A stretch of DNA of 64,000 nt from Anatilimnocola aggregata (GTDB lineage Bacteria > Planctomycetota > Planctomycetia > Pirellulales > Pirellulaceae): contig NZ_CP036274.1 of assembly GCF_007747655.1 (NCBI RefSeq), forward strand, positions 8,432,001 through 8,496,000. Direction: 5' to 3'. The notes under the pieces are model-generated. The model ran no database searches. It saw only the letters and a program-made list of their open reading frames with translations, and had not been told where the DNA came from. Below, one piece after another: positions 9,803 to 16,909 of the stretch. How positions within the stretch are numbered: the stretch's first letter is position 1; each line of letters starts with the position of its first letter. Position numbers and translations under genes: made by a program.

Positions 9803-10141
9803 GAAATCACCCAGTTCTTAAACCCGCTGGGTGCTTGGGAGCCGTCCCCACGCCCTGCGGTGCATTTGTCGTGCCCCGGTGGCCTCGATGCCACTGGATC
9901 TTTCCAGCGATTGCTTTGCTCGCAGACCGCAAAAGGGGGGTGTCCAACTATCGGGTTCATAGTTGGACAGTAGGTAGCGCAACTCTCGGGTTTCCGGCAG
10001 ATTGGTGTCCAAAAATCGAGGATATTGTTGGACGTTTAGGATTGGAAAATTGTCCGTCCGCTAGGGTTCACTGTTCGCTGCCAGCTACTCGCGAGGAAGA
10101 GCCTTTTTCGGTATTATCGACTGCTCTGTTAGGAAGATCGC
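9803..10141. other. Intergenic region of 339 bp with structured repeat
   Basis: No gene. It holds copy A of the dispersed element and must contain the promoters of the divergent 91-aa and NtrC-type genes. Confidence 0.6.
9917..10063 (-). repeat. Dispersed structured element, copy A
   Basis: Read on the minus strand, this segment aligns with 59761-59906 on the plus strand over most of its length, with mismatches and small gaps. Shared landmarks in order are TAGCGG, ATCCTAAACGT, CAACA, CTCGAT against GTCGAT, GGAAACCCG, GCGCTA, TACTGT, CAACTAT, ACACCCC and CTTTTG. It contains a perfect 11-bp inverted repeat, TGTCCAACTAT/ATAGTTGGACA at 9941-9969 with a 7-base loop, and a second pair GTCCAA/TTGGAC at about 10010-10032. 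Stem bases differ from copy B in a compensatory way. Confidence 0.7.
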
Positions 10142-11602
10142 ATGAAGGACGAACGCGCTAACGACAAGCACGCCGAAGCTGGCAATCAGCCTGGGCCCCC
10201 GCTGCGCATTTTGGTCGTCGACAACGATCAGGCGCTGGCCTACGCCATGGAAGAAAGCCTGGCCAAAATCGGCCATCCGGTGACGGTTGCCACCTCCGGC
10301 GGCGAAGGTGCCCGCAAGATCGAAACGGACCAGTTCGATATCATCATTACCGACCTGGTCATGAATGACGTCGACGGGATGGAGATTCTCAACCGGGCCA
10401 AGCAACTGCTCCCCGACAGCCAGGTGATTATGGTCACCGGTCACGCCACGATCAGCAAAGCGGTCGAGGCGATGCAGCAGGGAGCGTTTAACTTCCTGGA
10501 GAAGCCGATCACTCCCAACCGCCTGCGGGCTGTGGTCGAAAAAGCGGTCGAGAACGTCCGCCTCAAGCAACAGAATCAAGAGTTGCAGGGCCGGCTCGAT
10601 GAAAAGTTCGGCTTCGAGGGAATCATCTACGCCAGCGATAAGATGAAACAGGTCATCGATCGGCTGAAGCGGATCGCACCGACCGATGCCAGCGTCTTGA
10701 TCACCGGCGAAAGCGGGACCGGCAAAGAAGTGATTGCCCAAGCCATTCATCAAAACAGTCCTCGCAAGGGAAAACGGATCGTGGCGCTCAACTGCGCCGC
10801 CGTGGCTGAGAATCTGGTCGAGAGCGAACTGTTTGGACACGTGAAAGGTGCTTACACCGACGCTGTCGCTGACCGGATGGGCGCGTTCGAATATGCCAAC
10901 GGCGGTACGCTGTTTCTCGACGAAATCGGCGATATGCCCCTGCCGACGCAAATCAAACTGCTGCGCGTGCTGGAAGATAGTCAGATCACGCGGGTCGGCG
11001 ACAATAAGACGACGCGGGTGAACGTGCGGATGGTTTCGGCCACGCATAAGAACCTGGACGAAGCGATCAAAACCGGCGCGTTCCGCAGCGACCTCTATTT
11101 CCGGCTGAAGGTCGTTACCATTCATTTACCCCCGCTCCGAGACCGTCGCGAAGACATCGTCCCCCTCACCGATCACTTTCGCCGCACGCTGGCCCGTCGC
11201 CATCACAAAACAGTGAAGGGAGTTTCGCCCGCGGTCGCCAAAAAGCTCTATACATACGATTGGCCGGGAAATGTTCGTCAATTGCGGAACGCCATTGATG
11301 CGATGGTCGTCCTCGATAACGACGGCCTGCTCGACCTCGACGATTTGCCGCCAGAGCTGATGGACGCCGACGACGCGCCGAACAGTTCGGGCGCGCTCTC
11401 GGGACCGATGGAACTGATCGGCAAGACGATGGACGACATCGAGCGCTGGGCCATCGAACAAACGCTGCAAGTGACCGGCGGCAATCGTGAAGAGGCCGCC
11501 CGTGTACTCGGGATTGGCGCTCGGACGCTCTATCGCAAGTTGGAGAAGTACCAGTCGGGCAACGATGAGGACGGGAAAGTGGAGTTGGCTTCGGAGGAGT
11601 GA
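10142..11602 (+). CDS. Sigma-54-dependent response regulator, NtrC family
   Basis: 486 aa. A receiver domain (residues 21-140) has the phosphoacceptor Asp71 in IIITDLVMN and the conserved Lys in FLEKPI. The AAA+ domain (about 165-400) has Walker A GESGTGKE, Walker [15 protein letters not shown], and arginine-finger region [23 protein letters not shown] Fis-type helix-turn-helix ([20 protein letters not shown]) closes the protein. It should activate sigma-54 promoters after phosphorylation by a partner kinase, which is not encoded next to it. The sigma-54 contact loop, normally GAFTGA, reads GAYTDA. The ATG at 10142 is preceded by AGGAAG. Family assignment is certain; target genes are unknown. 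Confidence 0.94.
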   Translation: MKDERANDKHAEAGNQPGPPLRILVVDNDQALAYAMEESLAKIGHPVTVATSGGEGARKIETDQFDIIITDLVMNDVDGMEILNRAKQLLPDSQVIMVTGHATISKAVEAMQQGAFNFLEKPITPNRLRAVVEKAVENVRLKQQNQELQGRLDEKFGFEGIIYASDKMKQVIDRLKRIAPTDASVLITGESGTGKEVIAQAIHQNSPRKGKRIVALNCAAVAENLVESELFGHVKGAYTDAVADRMGAFEYANGGTLFLDEIGDMPLPTQIKLLRVLEDSQITRVGDNKTTRVNVRMVSATHKNLDEAIKTGAFRSDLYFRLKVVTIHLPPLRDRREDIVPLTDHFRRTLARRHHKTVKGVSPAVAKKLYTYDWPGNVRQLRNAIDAMVVLDNDGLLDLDDLPPELMDADDAPNSSGALSGPMELIGKTMDDIERWAIEQTLQVTGGNREEAARVLGIGARTLYRKLEKYQSGNDEDGKVELASEE

Positions 11603-11611
11603 GATCGGGAA

Positions 11612-11642
11612 GGGGCTGGGAACTAGGGGCTGGGGACTAGGG
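11612..11642. repeat. Short G-rich tandem repeat
   Basis: Two imperfect units, GGGGCTGGGAACTAG and GGGCTGGGGACTAG, follow each other between the NtrC-type gene and mutL. Confidence 0.6.
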
Positions 11643-11738
11643 TAGGATGCAAGTTCGCTGAATCTCTCCTTCTCGCCTGAGTACAGGAGTGAAGGAATTA
11701 AGGGATTCAGGAGTCGCGAAACAGGATTCAGGAAGAAG

Positions 11739-13736
11739 ATGGCAACGCACGAAGCAAATCACTTGGAGCCGGGGTATCGATCTCTGGCTTCCGACTTCCG
11801 ACCTCCGACTTCTGCCGCGCCGGTCATTCGTCAATTACCGCAGAGCGTGGTGAACAAGATTGCCGCGGGTGAGGTAATCGAGCGCCCCGCGAGTGTCGTC
11901 AAGGAACTGCTCGAGAATGCACTCGATGCCGGCAGTACGCGGATTGATGTGTCGCTCGGGCAAGGTGGTCTCGATCTGATTCGCGTCACGGACAATGGCT
12001 GCGGGTTGTCGCCCGAGCAGATGCCGCTGGCTCTCGCCAGCCATGCGACCAGCAAGATTCACGATGCCGACGATCTGTTTCACGTCGCCACGTTCGGCTT
12101 TCGCGGCGAAGCACTCGCTTCAATCGCCGAAGTGAGCCACCTCCGCCTTCGCAGTCGGCCGCACGAGAGCGAACAAGCGTGCGAGTTGGAAGTCATTGGC
12201 GGCAAGAGTTCGCCGATTACTCCCTGCGGTGCAGCGCCGGGAACCATGCTGGAAATCCGGAACTTGTTTTTCAATACGCCGGTCCGTCGCAAGTTCATGC
12301 GGGCCTCGCAAACCGAAATCGGCCACTGCAGCGAAGCCTTCACACGGATCGCGCTTGCCCACGAACGGGTGCATTTCACGCTCCGCCATAACGAGAAGAC
12401 CATCTTCGATTTGCCCCCGGTGGCCGATTGGCGGGAACGCATCGCCGCGCTTTGCGGTCGCGATCTTGAGCGGTCCTTGATTCCGATTGCCAGTGGCGAT
12501 GGCGATGTACACCTGCAGGGCTATGTTTGCGACCCGCAGCAGAGCCGCTCCAACAACCGGATGCAGTATTTGTTTCTCAACGGCCGGCACATTCGCGACC
12601 GTTCGCTGCAGCATGCCCTGGGTGAGGCCTATCGCGGCCTGCTGTTGCACGGCCGCTTTCCGATCGGTTTTCTCCGGCTGCAGATGCCAGCCGAAGCGGT
12701 CGACGTGAACGTCCACCCGACGAAACTCGAAGTGCGGTTTCAAGACAGCGGACGGATCTATTCGCTGGTCTTAGGAACCATTCGCAAAAAGTTCCTGGCC
12801 ACCGACCTGACCGCGAAAGTGCGGATGAATGGGGGCGACAACGATGCCGAGACGGCAGCTCTCGACCCAGCTGCCCTCGAACAGCATCGCCGCGATCTGG
12901 TCGATTGGGCCACCGGTGCACTCGCCGCCAGCAGTGCCGAAATGGGTGCGCAGGCCAGCTTGAATGTGGCCACCGCCGGAACCGCGGTACTCGACGAAGA
13001 TGCCCAGGGTTCACTCGATCTGCAATTCGAGCGGGCCAGCGGCGAAGCGCTGCAACTTAACACGCTTGACCGGAGTTGGCCCGCGGCGGGGCGCGCGCCA
13101 TCACCGCTGGCCGCGCAAATCGGCGCGCTGGCGCACCCACCGGCTCGCCCCACTCTGCCATCGATTTCACACCTGGGCTTTCAGATTCACAATCGCTATC
13201 TCGTAACTCAAACCGACGAGGGGATGGTCGTCATCGATCAGCACGCTCTACACGAGCGAATTCTGTACGAACAGGTCCGCGCGAAGGTGATGAGCGGCAA
13301 GATGGAAACGCAGCGATTGCTTGTTCCGGAGCCCGTGACCTTACCGCCGAACGAAGTGGCTGCTGCCCTCGAAAACAAGGCACTGCTGGCACAGCTGGGG
13401 ATGGAAGTCGAGCCGTTTGGTGGCGACACGGTGCTGCTGAGCAGCTATCCCGCCATGCTGGCGAACCTCGGCCCCGCGGAAATGCTGCGGCAGGTGGTCG
13501 ACCAGATTGTGGCAGGGGGCAAGAGCCCGGACCGGCGCGACCTGCTCAACGATTTGCTCAACATGATCGCTTGCAAAGCAGCCATCAAAGCGGGTGATCG
13601 ACTGGCACCGGAAGAAATCACCGCCCTGCTCGAACAGCGGGAACACTATCAGGACGCCCACCATTGCCCTCATGGTCGTCCGACGGCTCTGGTCTTCACA
13701 CGCGAAGAGCTCGACCGGCGGTTTAAGCGGACCTAA
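11739..13736 (+). CDS. mutL: DNA mismatch repair protein MutL, endonuclease type
   Basis: 665 aa. The GHKL ATPase domain begins at about residue 29; Glu56 and Asn60 in VVKELLENALDAG are the catalytic and Mg-binding residues, and DNGCG and TFGFRGEALASIAEVS are intact. A low-complexity linker (about 365-480) leads to the C-terminal dimerisation domain. That domain carries the endonuclease motif DQHALHERILYEQ (Asp500) and the metal-binding CPHGRP (Cys643), so this MutL should nick DNA itself, unlike the E. coli protein. The first 28 residues are not conserved and are partly encoded by a CTTCCGAC-type simple repeat (11788-11811); AGGAAG before the ATG supports this start nevertheless. No mutS is nearby. 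Confidence 0.95.
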   Translation: MATHEANHLEPGYRSLASDFRPPTSAAPVIRQLPQSVVNKIAAGEVIERPASVVKELLENALDAGSTRIDVSLGQGGLDLIRVTDNGCGLSPEQMPLALASHATSKIHDADDLFHVATFGFRGEALASIAEVSHLRLRSRPHESEQACELEVIGGKSSPITPCGAAPGTMLEIRNLFFNTPVRRKFMRASQTEIGHCSEAFTRIALAHERVHFTLRHNEKTIFDLPPVADWRERIAALCGRDLERSLIPIASGDGDVHLQGYVCDPQQSRSNNRMQYLFLNGRHIRDRSLQHALGEAYRGLLLHGRFPIGFLRLQMPAEAVDVNVHPTKLEVRFQDSGRIYSLVLGTIRKKFLATDLTAKVRMNGGDNDAETAALDPAALEQHRRDLVDWATGALAASSAEMGAQASLNVATAGTAVLDEDAQGSLDLQFERASGEALQLNTLDRSWPAAGRAPSPLAAQIGALAHPPARPTLPSISHLGFQIHNRYLVTQTDEGMVVIDQHALHERILYEQVRAKVMSGKMETQRLLVPEPVTLPPNEVAAALENKALLAQLGMEVEPFGGDTVLLSSYPAMLANLGPAEMLRQVVDQIVAGGKSPDRRDLLNDLLNMIACKAAIKAGDRLAPEEITALLEQREHYQDAHHCPHGRPTALVFTREELDRRFKRT

Positions 13737-13800
13737 GTGTCCAGCGATATCGCTCCAGGCACACCAATTGCCTCTAGAGATTTACCGAGCAGTCGCCGTA

Positions 13801-13823
13801 CTCTGCGAGCAACCCTCGCAGAG
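13801..13823. other. Perfect hairpin between mutL and the YYAP protein gene
   Basis: CTCTGCGAG and CTCGCAGAG form a perfect 9-bp stem with loop CAACC. No T-run follows. It is 64 bases after the mutL stop and 63 bases before the next start, so it could be a terminator, a leader structure or an operator. A separate 12-bp palindrome, AGCGATATCGCT, is at 13743-13754. Confidence 0.5.
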
Positions 13824-13886
13824 CGTGGCGGCTGTTCCTATACTTAAAGTACGTGGAGCCACTGCCGGAAATAGAGGAGCCTGTCG

Positions 13887-14303
13887 ATGAAAACGATCTT
13901 CCTTAGTGCTGCGTTGCTATTGGGTGCCTGCGTCTCGAATGCCAGTGCCCAATATGTGGTTGGCCCGGTCACTTCGTACTACGCACCCGCCGCTGCGCCG
14001 GTTTACGCACCCGCTTACTATCCGCGGCGTGCGGCTTATTATGCACCCGTGGGGGTCGCACCGGTGGGAGTTGCCCAGTCGGCCTATTACGCTCCGGCGG
14101 CAACGTATTCGAGCTACTACGCCCCCGGTGCTGCAGCCCCGGTCTACTCCAGCTACTACGCACCGGCCTACGCTGCTCCAGCTTATGCAGCGCCGGTGGT
14201 GGTTGGTCGGCCCGTTGTGTACGGCCGCAGCATCTACGGTACCCGCCAGCTCTATGTCCCTGGCCGACCAGTCGCAAACACCTGGCGCGCGATTACACCG
14301 TAA
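13887..14303 (+). CDS. Exported Tyr/Ala/Pro-repeat protein
   Basis: 138 aa. A signal peptide (MKTIFLSAALLLGACVSNASAQ) can be read either as signal peptidase I (cut after ASA) or as a lipoprotein leader (LGAC). The mature part is built of irregular repeats around YYAP, VYAP and YAAP and ends with GRSIYGTRQLYVPGRP. Repeats rich in Tyr and Pro suggest a structural surface or cell-wall component, but no function is known. It follows mutL on the same strand after 150 bp and is convergent with the DUF1549 gene. Genuineness is supported by the clear signal peptide and the ATG preceded by GGAGCC. Confidence 0.75.
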   Translation: MKTIFLSAALLLGACVSNASAQYVVGPVTSYYAPAAAPVYAPAYYPRRAAYYAPVGVAPVGVAQSAYYAPAATYSSYYAPGAAAPVYSSYYAPAYAAPAYAAPVVVGRPVVYGRSIYGTRQLYVPGRPVANTWRAITP

Positions 14304-14317
14304 CTTGCTTCCGTAGT

Positions 14318-16780
14318 CTAATGCCGTAGCAGAAACTCGCTGCCATTGAGCAGCGCGTGCTGAATGTCTTGCAGGGCGCCCGCCATTGCTTTGGGCTCAT
14401 CGCCGCCCGCCTCTTTGATATAGTTTTCTGCGATCGCGTGTTCACGCTCACTCGGTCGCCGGCTCAGGGTGGCGAGATAAATCTGCTCGACAATCTCACG
14501 GGCTGGCTGTTTGGCAGCCAAGGCTTTCGCCACGCGAGCTTCGGGCGCACCCAATCGCTTGATTAGATTTGGGTTGTTCAGCAGATGAATTGCGGCAGCG
14601 AGATCCGTTTCTTCTTCGCGAGCGCAGTCGCAGGCTGCATCGCGAATGGGTCGTGAAGTTGCCATCAGAAAATGATTCTCAACCGCTCCTTCGGCCAGTT
14701 CACCGGCCCGCGTGCCGAGGGGATAGCCCGGATAGGTATCGGGCACACCGATGGCCGAGCTAATCGCGTCGAGCAATTGCTCCGAGGTGATCGTCCGCAC
14801 GTGGGCCTGCGTGAAGTAGCGAGCTGCGGCCGCAGCCTGCTCCGACTGTTTCGGCCCATCGGCTTGCAGATGGTAAGTGCGCGAGCGAAGAATCAGTTTC
14901 AGCACGGGCTTGATCTTGAACTCGCTGCGAACCAATTCGGCCGCCAGTGCGTCGAGAAGTTCCGGATGCGAGGGCGGATTGGTATCGCGGAAATCATCGA
15001 CCGGTTCGACAATACCTCGGCCCAGCAGGTGGTACCACAGGCGATTCACGGTCGAGCGAGCGAAGTAGCGATTGCCCGGCGCAGTGAGCCAATCGGCCAA
15101 GGGTTGGCGGCGATCATCTTCGGGAGCCACTTTGTCGGGCGTGTATCCGAACGCCACCGGGTCGAGGTTCTTCTTGGTGAGCGGATGCTGAACTTCTCCT
15201 TGTCGCTGGAGATAGACGACTTCGTCGTCGAGCCCGAACTGCTTTCCCTTCAGTTTGACTCGCGAAAAGAACGCCGCGAGGCCATAGTAATCGGTTTGAG
15301 TGAGCGCTTCGAACGGATGGTTGTGGCACTTGGCACAACCAATGCGTATGCCAAGGAACAACTGGCCAAAGCCCTCAGCTGCTTCATCGGGCGTGCGAGC
15401 CACGCGATAGAAACTGGCGGCCGGATTCTCGAACGTGTTGCCCCGCGCAGTGAGAATTTCTTTCGCCAAATCGGTCATGGGGCGGTCAGCGGCAAAATGA
15501 TCGACCAGGTATCGATGCAGGCCGTGCACACCGCGGAGAGAGATCGTCGTCCGATTGCCGCGCATCACATCGGCCCACTTCAGTGCCCAATAGGTAGCAA
15601 ATTCATCCCGCTCCAGCAATTCATCAATCAGCTTGTCTCGCTTGTCGGGGGCCGGTGAATCCAGAAATCGCTTTGCTTCTTCCGGAGTGGGCAGAATGCC
15701 GAGCACGTCGAGATAAACTCGCCGCACGAAGGCTTCGTCAGTGCAGAGTCCCGCGGGCTGAAGTTGCAAGGCACGCTGCTTCGCGAAAATGTGTTCATCG
15801 ACGATGTTCGCTGGCGCGGGCCCGCGAAACTGATACTGCGAGTCGTGTTCGACGTAGGTCAGTTGCACGCTGCGAACTTGCTCCAGGTAGCGGACCAAAA
15901 CGCTGGCTTCGGCGGTGGCAGCGAACTCCACGAGGCCATCGTTTGATACGGATACGGCTGGATCGTGTGGAACTGTGAAGACGGCTTGCCCCGTGACATC
16001 GACGACGCTGCCATCTGCGAACCGGGCCAGGGCAATGAGTTGTTGCTGCGGACTGCTCGGATCGAGCACACGCGACGGCGGCAGCACTTCGAGGCTTAGC
16101 AACTTCCGGGGCTGCGTCGAATCGGGACAACCAGCGGCGATCCAATCGCGCAGCACATGATAGGCCACGTCGGTCGGCTGAAATCGCACCCCTCCCTGAT
16201 GCGGCATGCGCCCCGAGCCCTTGCGCAGGATCAGACTTTGCTCCGGTTCGAGCGGATTAGTGCGGCGAAACGACGCTTCGCGCGTGAGCGTGAGCAGGTC
16301 GCCGGCCGGATCAAAGCCGCGCAGGCTGAGGCGGAAACCGCCTTTGCCCTGTGGAGAACCATGGCAGGCACCTTGGCTGCAGCCCGCCCGGCTAAGCGCG
16401 GCCATGACGTCGGTGCGGTAATCGATGGGAACAGGCAGGGTAAAATTGCTGACCGTTACATTCGCCGTCACTTTGCCCGCCACCGTCGTCGCTGTGATGA
16501 CGGCCGTGCCGTCCCCCTTGGGATGCACGATTCCTGCCGCGGTCACTTCCGCAACTTTCAAGTCCGACGATTCATACTTGGCACTACGCGTGGCATCAGC
16601 CAATCGCGCAACACCGGGCGCGCTCTGCGTGCTAACTACCAATTGCTGCTGAGCGCGCGGACCAACCAGCGTGAAGTCGACAGGAACGATCGTCACCCTT
16701 GCGGGTTCAGCAGCGAACGTCGCACTGGCAGCGTGCAGCAAAGCGGTGACTAGCAGAAAGAAACTACGCATAGGGATCAT
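14318..16780 (-). CDS. DUF1549/DUF1553 exported protein with Ig-like domain
   Basis: 820 aa from the ATG at 16780 (another at 16771; the open frame runs back to 16858). Signal peptide RSFFLLVTALLHAASATFAA, then a bacterial Ig-like domain (about residues 30-120, ending ITATTVAGKVTANVTV). A haem-like segment GCSQGACHGSPQGKGGFRLS follows. DUF1549 includes VYLDVLGILPTPEEAKRFL and GCAKCHNHPFEAL; DUF1553 has STVNRLWYHLLGRGIVEPVDD and ends in ALLNGSEFLLRH. CxxCH-type motifs suggest covalent haem, but this is unproven for the family. It is downstream of the PPC-protein gene on the same strand and likely cotranscribed. With the divergent DUF1501 gene it forms the standard planctomycete trio of unknown function. 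Confidence 0.9.
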   Translation of the reverse strand: MIPMRSFFLLVTALLHAASATFAAEPARVTIVPVDFTLVGPRAQQQLVVSTQSAPGVARLADATRSAKYESSDLKVAEVTAAGIVHPKGDGTAVITATTVAGKVTANVTVSNFTLPVPIDYRTDVMAALSRAGCSQGACHGSPQGKGGFRLSLRGFDPAGDLLTLTREASFRRTNPLEPEQSLILRKGSGRMPHQGGVRFQPTDVAYHVLRDWIAAGCPDSTQPRKLLSLEVLPPSRVLDPSSPQQQLIALARFADGSVVDVTGQAVFTVPHDPAVSVSNDGLVEFAATAEASVLVRYLEQVRSVQLTYVEHDSQYQFRGPAPANIVDEHIFAKQRALQLQPAGLCTDEAFVRRVYLDVLGILPTPEEAKRFLDSPAPDKRDKLIDELLERDEFATYWALKWADVMRGNRTTISLRGVHGLHRYLVDHFAADRPMTDLAKEILTARGNTFENPAASFYRVARTPDEAAEGFGQLFLGIRIGCAKCHNHPFEALTQTDYYGLAAFFSRVKLKGKQFGLDDEVVYLQRQGEVQHPLTKKNLDPVAFGYTPDKVAPEDDRRQPLADWLTAPGNRYFARSTVNRLWYHLLGRGIVEPVDDFRDTNPPSHPELLDALAAELVRSEFKIKPVLKLILRSRTYHLQADGPKQSEQAAAAARYFTQAHVRTITSEQLLDAISSAIGVPDTYPGYPLGTRAGELAEGAVENHFLMATSRPIRDAACDCAREEETDLAAAIHLLNNPNLIKRLGAPEARVAKALAAKQPAREIVEQIYLATLSRRPSEREHAIAENYIKEAGGDEPKAMAGALQDIQHALLNGSEFLLRH

Positions 16781-16805
16781 CTCAATTGGCAACGTTGCAG
16801 GGGTC

Positions 16806-16866
16806 GGGAGTCTTTGGCGAACTAGGATTTTCCACGTAGCTGATTCGCTCTTCGCCAAAGACTCCC
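16806..16866. repeat. Long inverted repeat between the PPC and DUF1549 genes
   Basis: Arms GGGAGTCTTTGGCGAA (16806-16821) and TTCGCCAAAGACTCCC (16851-16866) are a perfect 16-bp match with a 29-base spacer; flanking GGGG and CCCC extend the pairing with mismatches. It lies in the only gap of this operon, so it could act as a terminator or attenuator, or be a small mobile palindrome. No T-run follows on either strand. Confidence 0.75.
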
Positions 16867-16909
16867 AGCCCCGGGCGCGTCAACAGGCTGAAGTTACTTC
16901 GTTGGATAC

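Noticed and set aside
10085-11125. 346-aa minus-strand frame opposite the NtrC-type gene
   Set aside because: Shadow of a strongly conserved coding region.
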